The position numbers and the translations under genes are program-made. The notes beneath the pieces were generated by a model. That model had not been told where the DNA came from and did not search any database. It saw nothing but the letters and a program-made list of their open reading frames with translations. A stretch of 64,000 bases of DNA from Melampsora larici-populina 98AG31 (taxonomy: Eukaryota > Basidiomycota > Pucciniomycetes > Pucciniales > Melampsoraceae): the NCBI RefSeq assembly GCF_000204055.1, contig NW_006768797.1:67202-131201 (forward strand), in the 5' to 3' direction. Of this stretch, positions 48,296 through 60,276 are shown in pieces; the stretch's first letter is position 1, and each line of letters opens with the position of its first letter.

Positions 48296-48733
48296 TTTGC
48301 TTTGGTTTTTGAATGATTCTGGTTTGAATTTTCCGTTGGAAGAAAATTGCAGAATGTCAATTACTATTGATATGAGAACATTCCATTTAGAACGACTAGA
48401 TAGAGACTTACAATACTGATGATTCCAAGGTCCCTTGTTGATTGATCGTTTGATTATAATTTGCTGTGGTGCTCAGCCTCGAAGGGATCAGTGACATCAT
48501 CGTATTCGGAGAGCATGGATGAGAATCGGGTGATGTACCGACTCAAGAACGGTACCGGTCTGATACTCGATTTTGATTGTGAATTTGTCCCACTGTCTTC
48601 GCTTTGTCCCAAGAAGATCGCTGAGTCGAAGAGACCACCTCAATCAAAGTCAACTGAGATACTTCATTATCAACTACGCATTTCCATCCTTCGAATCACT
48701 GAACATCTCAAAATATAATCGAAGAAAGTCATC
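48296..48733. promoter_or_regulatory. Shared divergent promoter region
   Basis: Only 438 bp separate the start codons of the acyl-CoA dehydrogenase (minus) and the RBM42-like gene (plus), so both promoters must lie here. No TATA box stands out. The ORF at 48461-48718 is not credible as a gene. Confidence 0.5.
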
Positions 48734-49587
48734 ATGGCTAGTGGTACAGGACAGGGTTACAACTACTATCCTCCATCCGAGTTACAAGCATATCAAGCAT
48801 CTTATGCTGCCGGACCTCAACAAACTTATTCATCGGCTCCAAACCTTCATGCGTCTTCTTACTACGATCCAACTTCTTCAGCAGTTTCAGGTGCTGGTGC
48901 TTCCGGTTCGAATGTCGATCCAAGTTTCGATGCAAACGTAGCGGCTCAACAATCTATCTATACTCCTGATGCGGTTCAGAATCCCCATATCGTTCAAAAG
49001 GCTAATAAGGGAAAGGCTAGAACTACAGTGATTCGTAAAGCTGGTGGAGAAACTTGGGAAGATCAAACTTTGATGGAATGGGATCCTTGTTGAGTTTCAC
49101 TTTCGTTCATTCATAAAGCTTCATTTCACTCAGCCTCACTCTCTTAATTCCTACATGTGATCGCTTATACTCTCATCTGTATCTCTCCCATGATCGAACA
49201 GCTCATTTTAGACTCTTCGTGGGAGACCTCGCACCAGAAGTTTCGGACGATGGTCTAGCAGCAGCATTCTCAAAATGGCCCTCTTTTGTCAAAGCAAGAG
49301 TAGTAAGAGATAAAGTCACCACTAAATCAAAAGGATATGGATTTGTATCATATAAAGATCCGGAAGATTTCATGAAAGCTTGGAAAGAGATGAATGGAAA
49401 ATATGTAGGTAGTCGTCCGATTAAGATTTCAAAGGCTACTACCAAAGTAGGTGCTGTGAACATTGGAACCAAGAAGGCTAGGTTATTGGAAACTCGTAAG
49501 AAGAAACCAATTCAGGGTGTTGAACGTCTTAGGACTGGTGCTGGAGCGGTTTGGAAGAATGATAATCGTCCGTATGCTAGAAGATAG
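48734..49587 (+). CDS. RBM42-like RNA-binding protein
   Basis: Two exons, 48734-49088 and 49202-49587, give 246 residues. Residues 1-85 are Tyr/Ser/Gln-rich and disordered. The conserved lead-in VIRKAGGETWEDQTLMEWD matches the segment before the RRM in RBM42. The RRM follows (about 120-200) with RNP2 RLFVGDL and RNP1 KGYGFVSY, preceded by FSKWPSFVKARVVRDKVTTK and followed by EMNGKYVGSRPIKI. Human RBM42 binds RNA and associates with the tri-snRNP and hnRNP K; a splicing-related role here is inference. The C-terminus is basic (KKARLLETRKKKP). The intron falls just before RNP2, in WDP-SHFRLF. Confidence 0.92.
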
Positions 49588-50023
49588 TCTCTTGTTGGTT
49601 TTGTATGTCTTGATGGTCAAGAAGTTATAGAATCATTTTCGGTGTTAATCAACGCTTCCTGGAGGTTTGGCACTTGTAGTATCTCCAACATGATTGGTCT
49701 GGGTCTGTTGTTACATCTACTATTTCGTTGTCACTCAATCTTATGCCCTGCCCAACATATTTTCATATCCATTACTCGTTGTCTTCAAACTTATGCTCAA
49801 AGTAACTAATTGCATAACACTCGGAATGAGCTCGCTCTCAAGTTTTGTCTTTGGTGTGATAGTACACTGCTTACATCAAGTCTATGTTTGACTGAGCCAT
49901 GTTACTAAGCAGAATGTTGGCATCTTTACATGGGCACAATAGTTTTGGGTACATATTTTCTACGTAGCACAATACATCCAATCAAAGCAAACAAGGTGAG
50001 AATAACATAAGTCGACGATCTGA
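49588..50023. other. Convergent 3' intergenic stretch
   Basis: The 3' flanks of RBM42 (plus) and the complex I subunit (minus) meet here. No element recognised. Confidence 0.5.
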
Positions 50024-50643
50024 TTATGAAGAAAGATGTGAGTTGAGCACTGACTTTGAGTTATAAACGCTCTTGCCAGCCTCCCAGCCAGGTACGTCTT
50101 CCATAATCTGTTTCTCACGTTCCAAGTTGGCTTGTTCTCTTCGAAATCGATCCCGATCTGATTCGGCGGTTAAGAAAGGTACCAAATGAATCCTTGACCA
50201 GATGTCCTCACGCTTCAATTCCCTACGATCGATTATATGAACCATCAGTTCTAAATCGCTGGAACACTAAGATCTGTGTATGAAGGAAACAAAATACATA
50301 CTTTAACTCTTTGTTTCCTTGAGCATATCGATAGAAACCCCATGAACAGAGCAAGAAAGTTCCACCAAAGAGAACAGCACCGGATGGTCCTTTAACGGGT
50401 AAGTTACGCTTGAACTTGATGGGTTCGTATCCACCTGAATATTATCAAGAGTCGTGCGCGGTTCAGTGGTACACCTCATTGAATGGGATTGAGAAGAATA
50501 TAGTGGCTTTGAATGGTTAACGAACCAACTGGTGGTAATTCCCTATCAAAGACAGTATAAATTCGTCAGAATCGTGTGCCAGAGATAGGAATGAGAGATG
50601 AAAGGAGGTACTGATGAGCTTACTGTTTATAGGGTACCGACAT
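50024..50643 (-). CDS. NADH dehydrogenase (complex I) subunit NDUFA13/GRIM-19-like
   Basis: Four exons, two of them tiny: 50643-50624 (20 nt), 50542-50526 (17 nt), 50434-50302 and 50222-50024. They join in frame to 122 residues, the right size for this single-pass subunit. The N-terminus is MSVPYKQELPPVGGYEPIKF. A transmembrane helix spans about residues 32-52 (SGAVLFGGTFLLCSWGFYRY), then the family block ELKREDIWSRIHLVPFLTAE and REKQIMEDVPGWEAGKSVYN. The protein is an accessory subunit of the membrane arm of mitochondrial complex I. The final few codons (SKSVLNSHLSS) may instead be an intron starting GTCAGT after TATAACTCAAA. An AcademH-type transposon lies 280 bp upstream of the start codon. 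Confidence 0.92.
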
Positions 50644-50922
50644 GAGTCCTCAAGTTGTTTCGGAAGTCAATTCAATATTCGTTCTTCAATCGAAACCTTT
50701 AGTTGAGCATCAAGAGTTCAAAGTTGAAGTGACAAGCCGATTATTATCGATCTCTCATACAAGGCTACGATATGCCTCTAGAGGAGCCGGAAGAATACGA
50801 TACAAGCATATCTTGCTGATATAGACCTATAGCGAGCTGTAAATCTGAGGAATTTTGCAGGAATGGATCATCCAAGTGTCGAATTGTTTCTTCAGAAGTT
50901 GAATGAAAGGAAACAAGTTCTT

Positions 50923-51212
50923 CTAACTTAACTAAGTCCCCTCCTAGTTTCCGGGGGAAAAAAACGCAACAAACCCCGGAGGCACGGAGGGGACTTACCT
51001 GCAATGTCTGAATTCTTGGTGACAAGGGAAATTCCGTTTTGGTGGTAAAAAAAGGACCTCCAATAAAACATTTTTGTCCAAATATGAAATTCCTTGTATT
51101 TCTGATATGATGTGCGCCAGCTTCTGGCGCATCTTTCCCTCGTTTCACATTACTCCTTATGCATGAAACGCAAAACTTTTCATTGGCCTCCAAAAGAGCT
51201 CTTTTCGAAATT
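50923..51212 (+). repeat. AcademH left TIR, 290 bp
   Basis: Begins CTAACTTAACTAAGTCCCC and ends CTCTTTTCGAAATT. It contains a palindrome-like GCGCCAGCTTCTGGCGC and an internal repeat of the GGGGACTTA end motif at about 50988. The ORF found here (MEANEKFCVSC...) is present identically in both TIRs and is only a by-product. Confidence 0.93.
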
Positions 51213-51649
51213 TTGGTTTTCTGGATTGCTGCGAGTTTACAGTTGTTGGTTCCATATGTAATCTTGAGTTTTGGAATCCATCAAACCACCTGAGCCTTGA
51301 CAATCAAATATCGTCTCATTCTGACTGAACCCCTCAGCCATCTCGGTGATTTAGAGCCTGGTGATAGCCAGGTAGACCCTGAAGGGTCTCGCGGCAAAAA
51401 CTAGGCTACCTAGGCAGGTATTTGATATAGAATCTCAAATGGTGAACACTATCATTGGACGTGTCCACTATATATCTTGTCTACCTCCCTTATTGACTTT
51501 GGTTCTTTCCAGTCCGCGCTACAATTTCATTCTTTTCCTGTTCATCGTTCAATCAACAAGTTTCGTACCTGCTCCCTTCAATTTTTTACTACTTGCTAAA
51601 TTCCTTACTTGTATCTTTTGTATCAATTCAAACCTCTGATTTACCCCGA

Positions 51650-54634
51650 ATGTCATCTACCAATGTACCATCCAGTGTCCTGCCAGCTCGCGAAGGGCCC
51701 CAAGAAGCCCAACATGGGCGAGAAGCACAACAAGACCCAAAGACCCCAGACAAATCAAAAAATCGCACAATTGACATCTGTGATTACATCCACAAGCTTG
51801 GGTCAAATCCGAAAAAATTCATACAAAACTTACTTGATTCTACTAAACCCGAGATCATCAAGAAGCGTCAATTTTGGGGGACATCTACAGGCTGGTCTTC
51901 AACCGAGAAGATCTTGCTCAGCATCAAGCGGCTAATCTTGGACGGGTCTGATCCGACTGATCTAGAAAGATGGAACAATTTTGTCCTGAGAGAGGTTAAC
52001 AATTTTCTCTCGAAGCAGAACATGATCATAATGTTCGTTCCCAGACATCAATACTGACAAGGTCATCATATTTACAGGCGAAGGCAATTGTCAAACAAGA
52101 AGAGCTACCACGAGGAACAGGTCCAAAAGGTGCTTTCTATAGTGCTAATAAGATCGACGAATCATTCTTGGCGCCTGAAGCTGAAGAAACTCGCGCAAAC
52201 CTCATTCGGAAAAGTATGCCATTCCTCCACGCATTGATCTACTCAAAAATCGAAGATGCCAACATAGCTCGTGAAAGAATTCGCTCTAATAAAGCATCCG
52301 ACGAAATTGGCAAAGCAAGTGAAGCCGAACCAATAGAAACTTCAGCCTCAGCTCATCCGGCGGAGTTTCCTGAAACCCTTGAGGGAGTATCACATTCGGT
52401 TCCAATGGACAACACCTTGTTAGACTCTCATCGACTCAGACAAGTAAGCTGTTACACCTGAGTAACACTTGATGATTCATTCTGACTATTGCGACTGTAG
52501 ATCCCGATAGCAGTGTTATCTATGATAGCTTTTGCTTGCAATCGGCGCTTCAACGGTCTGCAATTGCAGAACTCCTTGTCGTTTGTGGCGTGTGGAGTCT
52601 CGGATCGTGTGAATGACTATCTTCACTTCCTTGGATTAACCTCGTCTAGACAGACTGCTCTTTCCGCAATGGATACTCTAGGACTTGCCGCACAAAAGTC
52701 CATCAAACATTTGTGTTCTCAGTCTTACACCATCCGGCCATTCCTGGTCCTAGATAACATCGACATCCAAGCCCGTGTTCATGATCCTCGCATCGAATTG
52801 ACCACAAAAATGTTTCACGGTTCATACGGGTATCTACATTTTCTTCCAGAGCATTTAGTCAAAGATATCAACCCTGCGGAAGCAAGTGTTGAAAACCTAC
52901 TGAAATATGCCCGCCAAAGCCAAACGCAGCCCTTTGAAATAACTTCATTGCTTCCAAATCAAGATGAAAGCATGCATTGGACATGTGTACTCAAAGCACA
53001 GCTTTCCAAAGCACTACTTCGGTATGTACTCAAAAAAGACTCGCCTGGATATGAGTGTGCCAAAAGGGATTTAATCACATCGCCTCCTTCAATTGACCCG
53101 ATTGAAATGTACACTCCAAATCTCCGGATGCTGAAGATGATGAGTGCATCTGACAATTCAGCGTCCGGAGTTGCTGAGATGCTTACCCAGTGTAATAAAC
53201 AGACCGGTCAAGAATCTTCCACATTCAGTCAATGTCTACAAGTTATTGAGGGTGATATGGGCACCTGCCTCAATTTCGAGTCACTCGTACGTCAACGCTT
53301 TCCTGCTGGCTACGAGGAAGAGGCTCTACAAAACGTTCTCAACCTTCCTGGCCTATCACATACATTATGGAACATCTCCAGCAAGATACTGAGTCACCAC
53401 TGGGGTGATCCACACGATAGCTCAAACACTGGGCTACATAGGACTGCTGCTGCACTTGGAATCAAAACTGACAAGCAACCCTCGCAGCAAGATTTCAATT
53501 CTTTGATGCAAGTGATTCATAAAGGTCACACCGCGACAATGGTGTTTTTGTTGAAGTATGTACAACTTCGCTTTAAAAGCACATATCTCTCAACAAAGTT
53601 CTGACCTATGCTTTTATCGTTCAGGCAAACAATCAAAGCTTTGCCCACTGATGTGACGCTCAAAACCCCGGGTGTAGCCCAATCTATCATAGATAAATGC
53701 TATGACAGGTATTTCACACGTCAGTCGTTGTTTGAAGCGTCAAAAACTGGCGACTGGACCATGTATAACATGCGTCTGAGGCTTCGGGACTTCGCTTCTG
53801 TAGTCGAGGGCGACAACGCAATGAGATCAGGAGATATTGGACGTGTGATGTTGATTTGGAAGAGGTGGGCGGTTCTGGCTCAGGGGGTCACTGGTCTCTC
53901 GCATTACGCCATCCATCTTCCTCGCTTCATCTTGATACTCGAGAAACACTTACCCAGGGGGTTGGCCAAAGCAATCAAGCACTCGTTGCTCATTCCCACA
54001 GGTGGCCAAGCAGGTCACTGGGTCGCGAAAGACTTCTATCTTGAGATACAAAACTATTGGCTTAAGTATTTCTTTAATAATTCGGTAAGCATCTGCCCTT
54101 TTCATATGCACACTCTTCACTAGGTGACCCAACTTCTCATTCAAAGGGTCAAGGAACGCAGATCGAACGTCTCATGGAGAGGTTTTCTATCATCATACCT
54201 CTGGTCAGTCCAGAATCTCGCTTCAAGTGGTTGTAGAACTCTAAATCCAGAAGCTCGCTTCATAGATGTTGTAGAACTCAAACATTAATCACGTGTGATT
54301 TTTTAAACAGCTACGTCAACAAATTCAACAGCTGAAAGAACGTTCCGGCCTCAAAATCATCCATCAATCAAATACGAATCCTATCACCCCGGCCTCAATG
54401 CAATCATTTATGAACATGGCCCAAGTGCATATGTGTGATGTAGAAATTAAGGGTAACACAAGAGATACGGACGATAATGATGAAGTAGATGATATTGAAG
54501 CACTCGGGATAGATAAACTTAAAACCATCTTGAAGAACGAGTCACGGAAGAAAATCCCGTCTCGGTTCAGTTGGGGATCTATGAAAGAAAGGAATTCGTA
54601 TGCCGATGAATGTGTTAGATCTGATGATGATTAG
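51650..54634 (+). CDS. AcademH transposase (DUF6589-type)
   Basis: Six exons, 51650-51994, 52078-52443, 52501-53555, 53625-54084, 54147-54203 and 54311-54634, join without a stop to 868 residues. The N-terminal 40 residues are disordered. Residues 45-115 are a helix-rich DNA-binding candidate (FWGTSTGWSSTEKILLSIKR). The central region includes FACNRRFNGLQLQNSLSFVA, SDRVNDYLHFLGLTSSRQTA and IRPFLVLDNIDIQARVHDPR, with a likely catalytic Asp in LDNID. The C-terminal core shows SGDIGRVMLIWKRWAVLAQG and GGQAGHWVAKDFYLEIQNYW, the pattern of DUF6589 proteins from basidiomycete transposons. The last exon is acidic then basic. Its 3' end overlaps the 3' end of the helicase gene on the other strand. 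Confidence 0.87.
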
Positions 54635-57094
54635 CATGTTAAGGACAAAGTAGATTGCACATGTTGGACTGACCTCCTTGCTCGAAAGGTCCAGTTGACG
54701 CTGTTTCAACTTTGTCTCTTTCGCTTTCTGTTTGTCAATAGCCTTCTGAACTCGTACTCGCTTGCGCTCGGCAATCACTGCCTTTTTCTCATCACTTTCT
54801 AACTGTTTGAGTCGCATGTGCTCTATGTGTTCCTCCTCAATCAGATTCATATCCAAAATTTCTTGATCAAGTTTAATCTGCTCTTCTTCTAACTCTTCTT
54901 GATGCTTGAGATATACTGTTGATCTCATCCACATATCAATACATTCTTTTACCAATGAGAATTGACCGGGAAGTGTCTCCCCACCTAGAACCTCGCGTAT
55001 GAATACCCCGTTGTGGATAGCTTCATAGTTTTTGACTATTTGCCACGTATCTTCGCGATTGAAGAGCGCTTCAGGGACCATGTGTGAACCTGTTGGATAA
55101 GTTCTTCGAAAAAGATCCTCAAATTTTCCAACCAGAATCACAGCAAGGTCAATCTTTGGCACACTTAGACGTATTGGGTCGTTTTTCTTGCATACCAATG
55201 GCACGTCGGCCGAAATCTTGTGTTTGTTTTTCTTTTGTGGAATTCCGAAACGACTAACATCCTCAGGGTGTGTAGGAGAAGAAGTCATGAGTGCATCAAA
55301 GTCTGAGGCCTTGGTAGACGGGAGCAAACGTATAATCCGAGTGCATCCTTCAGGATCGCATTGTGAACACCTACACAGAGGCATCTTTTCTGATACCTCA
55401 CGTTCAATCTCATCGAGGTATTCAGGATCAGAAAGAGATACGGGTATGTAGCCTTTCCTGTGGGCTCGTTTTTGTGGTACACAGGCGATATCAGATCTCC
55501 TACAACAAATCACATATTGATGATGGACTCACAAGCTATCAACTGAATACGCCGCTCGAAGACAACAAGGTGTCACTTGAAGAGCGTGCATTCGATCTTC
55601 ATCAGGCATATTGGGTCCCACCTTGAACTCCTCTACCGAGTTCGATCCTGTAGTCATAGATGGCTGAACAAAATGAATTACTAGGCCATCCCGACTACCG
55701 CGGCCTGCTCGTCCGGCCATTTGATTGGATTCAGCTGGGTCCATGGCCCCCATGATAATGACTACCCTGACACGTGTCCAATTCTGACCCATACCAAGGG
55801 CTGAAGTACATGACAAGATTGGGAATTTTCCATCGCCATATTCGTCCACACGCGTAAGTTGATCTTTATCACCAGTGACTGAGTGATAGCGTCGGATAAA
55901 GGTGCTATTGCCATTACATGAATCTTTTGTGTCACCACGTGCTTTACACACCACATCAATCACAGTCCCAGTAGCATTTCGAGTGCCGGAGTAAATTAGC
56001 ATAGGAGTTGTGTCAGCATCCGATACAACCGATGCTGGAGAGAATAGACAATCAAGATCCTCGGCTGTAATTAAAGGACGAGTGAGATACATGCGAATGA
56101 AACGGATCTCGGGACGAGTGAGTTCGCCCTGGATCACTGTCATGTTCTTCGGCATGATATTAAGACTTCGCTGTATTGCCTTGATTGCAGCCGGTCAACA
56201 GGTCGCAGACATCAGCAGAACAGGGACCCCGTCGGTCGCCATGAGCTGCTGGCCGAGATTGCCATAAGATGACCTAAACAGACCAACATCTTCCGGTGTA
56301 AGATGCTTAGAGAAGTGTTTTGATTTCCCACTAGCCTGAAGTCCCCATAGATAGATGCAATGGGCTTCATCAACAACTTTTAATATAAGATGACGCTGAA
56401 AATCCTTGCTGTGATACAAGGTTTGAAAAGCCTCGCTATTTAGGAAAATCTCTGGGCTCTTTTCAAAAAATATGAATGTCAATTCGTTACCAAATCCCCT
56501 ATTGGTTTCAGCATTTACTGACCAAGTAAATGAACAAATAGTGATGTTGCTTCAATTTTGCCAACTCTTCTGGACCAAACGTGGTCTTGGTGAGATTAAT
56601 GGCCTTAATCCTGATTCGACTCTTCTCCAAGACCTGGGGTTATCATCAGTCACGAGTAAGATCAGAACAGGTGACTTGTTCTATTCAACATCATCAAAAC
56701 TTAAACAATCACTGACCTGATTGTTTCCAAGTGTATCCAGAGGATTCAAAACCAAAACAACTGGTTTTTTGACCTTAGGGAACATGTGAAAAAATAACTC
56801 CGGAACTCGGGTCTTTCCAGAGCCTGTTCCAGCTAAAAGAAACGTGTGGTCCCCGTTGACCAGGCTGACCGTAGTGTTGATCTGAACATCTGTCCCTTCT
56901 TGATGAGGATACTTTTCTCGAAAACGGGTAGAGGCTGCTTCTTTCTGCTCCACTGTGCTGGATTGCAGCAGCTTCTTGGTAAGCGTTGGCGTTTCAATCT
57001 TTAACGCTGGAGTTGATAGACCGACGTCAAGAATGTCAGTAAGGTTGACATTCTTTTCTACAGTGCTTCAAGTTCGCCTTTTCGGTTGGGACAT
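54542..57094 (-). pseudogene. AcademH RecQ-like helicase, two TGA stops
   Basis: Minus-strand exons 57094-56717, 56633-56523, 56458-55533 and 55499 to about 54674 (or open to TGA at 54542) join in frame. TGA occurs at codon 9 (57070-57068) and at 56197-56195. SF2/RecQ motifs: Walker A in FLLAGTGSGKTRVPELFF, DEAH in LKVVDEAHCIYLWG, motif III in VLLMSATC, motif V-like SCTSALGMGQNWTRVRVVII and motif VI in NQMAGRAGRGSRDG. A Cys-rich patch CRCSQCDPEGC and a long charged coiled coil follow. Both stops are TTGA, and CGA would keep Arg. An alternative end splices from 54674 to 54578 and stops after IPN. Because the first stop is so early, a downstream start could also be used. Confidence 0.82.
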
Positions 57095-57314
57095 GTTTGC
57101 ACAGAACCACAGGAAATGTTTGATAAATTTTGGACCGCAAGATGGGGAGATCGGATTCGGATGAAGACAAACTTCAAGCAAACTCCAAGGAGTCAATCCG
57201 TATCCTCATAATGGCATTGACCAATTTGAATACCCCTGGACCCTTTTGTGATTCTCATGTTTCAAAGATACATGTGTTACAGAGCGTGTACTATCAGCCG
57301 CAGTCGCGACTTTG

Positions 57315-57604
57315 AATTTCGAAAAGAGCTCTTTTGGAGGCCAATGAAAAGTTTTGCGTTTCATGCATAAGGAGTAATGTGAAACGAGGGAAAGATGCGC
57401 CAGAAGCTGGCGCACATCATATCAGAAATACAAGGAATTTCATACTTGGACAAAAATGTTTTATTGGAGGTCCTTTTTTTACCACCAAAACGGAATTTCC
57501 CTCGTCACCAAGAATTCAGACATTGCAGGTAAGTCCCCTCCGTGCCTCCGGGGTTTGTTGCGTTTTTTTCCCCCGGACACTAGGAGGGGACTTAGTTAAG
57601 TTAG
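57315..57604 (-). repeat. AcademH right TIR, 290 bp
   Basis: Inverted copy of the left TIR with about three substitutions: T/G near the CTAGTxTCC block, A/G in GACxAGG, A/G in CCAAxTA. Confidence 0.93.
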
Positions 57605-57613
57605 CAAGTTCTT

Positions 57614-58685
57614 AAAGATTGATAAAAACCACGGGAATGATATCAGAGGGACATACTCATCAAGTGTGACCCAGGATATCTTTATACAGGCATCACACAG
57701 AGCGTAGCATTGAGAAAGCCAAAATCTCAACACTACAAAGTTAAAATGAATTGACAGCAGAAAGTGCTTCTCGTCTACATAGGCAAGATATGGTGAACCA
57801 CTAGCCAAAGAAAAATAAATATCAATCTTGAAATTTTCTTTCTGGATCAATTATAATCGTAAGGTGGACTGAATGTTAGGATTGAGGGGGAAAACGTGGT
57901 CGGGATCTTGCCATCCTTGGATCTTCAAAATATGCAAGACTCAGTCTCTACATCGACGAGCAAATCTCATTCTCCCAAATATTCAACACGACCCGTGTAT
58001 AGTCTGTGTTGATTGGTATGACTCTGAGTAAGTCTGATTAATTATTCTGCGAGGTTTATTCAACTCCCAAAGATTTCCCCACGTCCATCAGCCATCCTTT
58101 TGGTCAGATAGTCATGTGCTCTTGACCTGATCACAAAACTAAGATGACAAAGTTTCAGGTGACAATCTATAGGGCGCTTTGAAGAAACATGTGATGAGTA
58201 GAATATTATTGGATCTCAAATAAGAGCCGACTAAGAACAAAAATCGTCATGCCCGTTGCCCTTGTTGACTGGGACTCCAAGTTTCTTACTTTACATAGTT
58301 CAAGGGATCCTTGCCGGGCTCTCAACTAAAAGATGGCGAGGAAATTATTCAGGACAAAGTAGATAGAACTCGGTGCCTGACGAAGAACTTAATGCCAAAC
58401 TCGTCCATGCGCTCCTTTGCGTATGAAGTCAGAGAACCTCCTTAGCAAGATCTGGTGAGACGAAACTTGATATAAATACTCACCCTTTTGCTCACCACAA
58501 AACATTTCTAATCATCATTCCATTGATATCATTTTATCCACTCTAACATTCACAAACACATTCACCACTACTATTCCTACTAGTCTTTTGAAAACCATTC
58601 TTATCTTATCTTGACTACCTATTCGAAAGCCACACACTCTTATCTTCTTATCTTTACCCCTTCCCTTCGACAATAATTCTCAATC
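57614..58685. other. Intergenic stretch
   Basis: Before the AcademH insertion this joined the upstream region of the complex I subunit to the promoter of the next gene. The last 150 bp are a CT-rich leader, TATCTTCTTATCTTTACCCC. No gene recognised. Confidence 0.5.
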
Positions 58686-60276
58686 ATGAATTCTCAATCA
58701 AACCAGCCATGTCGTCGTGCACGATTTTTATCAGCGTTGAAGTTATCGGACAAGCCTAACAAGGTTGTCGGTATCTCGTCCTCGAATTTTAAAGTGAGTT
58801 TCGTAACTCTCTGTCAAAGGCATTGTGATCTTGTTAACTTTCTTTTCTTTTTGACTTTAGCGTGCCAAAGCATATGAAATGGCTCATCCAAAACCGGTTG
58901 TGAAACCCACACTGGTAAGCGTTGATGTCTTTTAATCGTCTCTACCGTTTCATTATTGGTCGTTAGAGCTCATCTCGGTTCTTTCAATTTTGCCCATTTA
59001 ACAGGACCTAAGCGATCCACTGCTGGTCGCTTTGGCTCGAGCTGCAAACACCTCAACTTCCAACCGATACGCTGGTCAAAGATCCGTAAGTGATTTTCTC
59101 ACTAACCTTTGTGATATTTTATCTTCATCTGATTTGATATGTATACTTCCTTCCCATAGACAAAGATTCCGGTCCGTGTTCCAGCCGGGTTCCCAGTCAA
59201 TCAGAACTTTAGTCAACGGGTACATTGCACCTTCGATGATCTAAAGGACGAGACGGAAGAAGTTGGTGCGGATGAAGATGACAATTTGGTTTGTTTATGT
59301 TCCACTTGATTGGTCCTATGTGGATATCGTTACATTTTCATTTTGTGTTTCATTATTGGTCATTGAAGCTCATCTCTTGTTTTTATTTTGTCGATTTAAC
59401 AGGACCAATCCAATCCACTTTTGGCAGCTTTGGCTAGATCGGCGAACAACGCAACATCCCGCCGATATGCCAGCCAACGATCGGTAAGTAATATTCTCAC
59501 CAACCTTTGGTCATCCATTATTCTGATCTGCTCTGACATAATATTTCCTTCACATAGACCAAAGTTCCTATCCGCGTTCCTGCTGGCTTCCCTGTGAATC
59601 AGAACTTCAGCCAAAACGTGATTCACACCTTTGATGATGTAAAGACCAAGGTGAAAGTTGAGGGACCCAGTGCGGATAAGGTTGTTGTCTCGGTACGTCA
59701 TGTTCGACTTGATTGATTTCTCCATCTCCGCGTACAACGTATTTTCTTGACAATGTTATACAATACTGATACTTCTATGTGATTTCTCTTCAGTCGTCAA
59801 AACACGGAAAGTCAAGGGGCACTGAATTTCCAAGATTAGACATGCCCGTGTCTCAAAATGATTCCAACTTGGTGGACTGGTCAACTTCTACGCCAGTCCG
59901 AGTTGCAAGAAAGAACAGACAAACACTGCCTAGCAGAGGGTCTTCAACCTTCTTCACACCTGGGCTCACCGTCTCCTCTTCTTCGGCCACATCAAGTGTG
60001 GTATCACCCATTGGCTCTGCTTCCAAGACGCCAACTTCCATTTCATCGGCAAGAAGAGTTGTATCCTCAACTGGACCAAGTTTGGCCACTCCAAGGTGGT
60101 TGAGTAAGAAACAAGCTACTTCAACACCAAAGGAGAAGCTTTACACGATCCACGAAGCTTTACTTTCCCCTTTTGGCTTACCTTCTTCGGCTCCCGAGGT
60201 GATTCACGGTGGTAAAACGCACGCTGAAGTTTTGGCTGGGTTAGAATTTTTGAACAAATTCTACAGTGAAATGTGA
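58686..60276 (+). CDS. Unknown protein with internal two-exon duplication
   Basis: Seven exons, 58686-58793, 58861-58914, 59005-59085, 59160-59288, 59403-59483, 59558-59692 and 59794-60276, all phase 0, give 356 residues. Exons 3-4 and 5-6 are tandem copies: PLLVALARAANTSTSNRYAG versus PLLAALARSANNATSRRYAS, and KIPVRVPAGFPVNQNFSQ versus KVPIRVPAGFPVNQNFSQ. The introns between them are also similar. The N-terminus is basic and includes RARFLSALKL (an RxxL pattern). Residues 195-310 are Ser/Thr-rich and disordered. The C-terminus has a conserved-looking helix block (HAEVLAGLEFLNKFYSEM). I do not recognise the family. Splice sites, lack of stops and the duplication argue that it is a functional gene. 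Confidence 0.82.

Larger units (their letters stand above)
50923..57604. mobile_element. AcademH-type transposon with helicase
   Basis: A 6,682-bp element with 290-bp terminal inverted repeats (50923-51212 and 57315-57604) that differ by only about three bases. It is flanked by a perfect 9-bp duplication CAAGTTCTT (50914-50922 and 57605-57613). It carries an intact transposase gene with a DUF6589-type core on the plus strand and a RecQ-like helicase on the minus strand, converging. Helicase-bearing Academ elements with 9-10-bp target duplications have been described from fungi and animals. The near-identical TIRs point to a recent insertion. Confidence 0.92.

Noticed and set aside
48461..48718. 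Small ORF between the divergent genes as a gene
   Set aside because: It has no conserved motif, and most of it is promoter-proximal sequence between two well-supported start codons.
50765..51193. ORF MEANEKFCVSC..., found at both 51.2 kb and 57.3 kb, as a possible duplicated gene
   Set aside because: Both copies are the 290-bp terminal inverted repeats of the AcademH element; neither has splice or start context of a gene.
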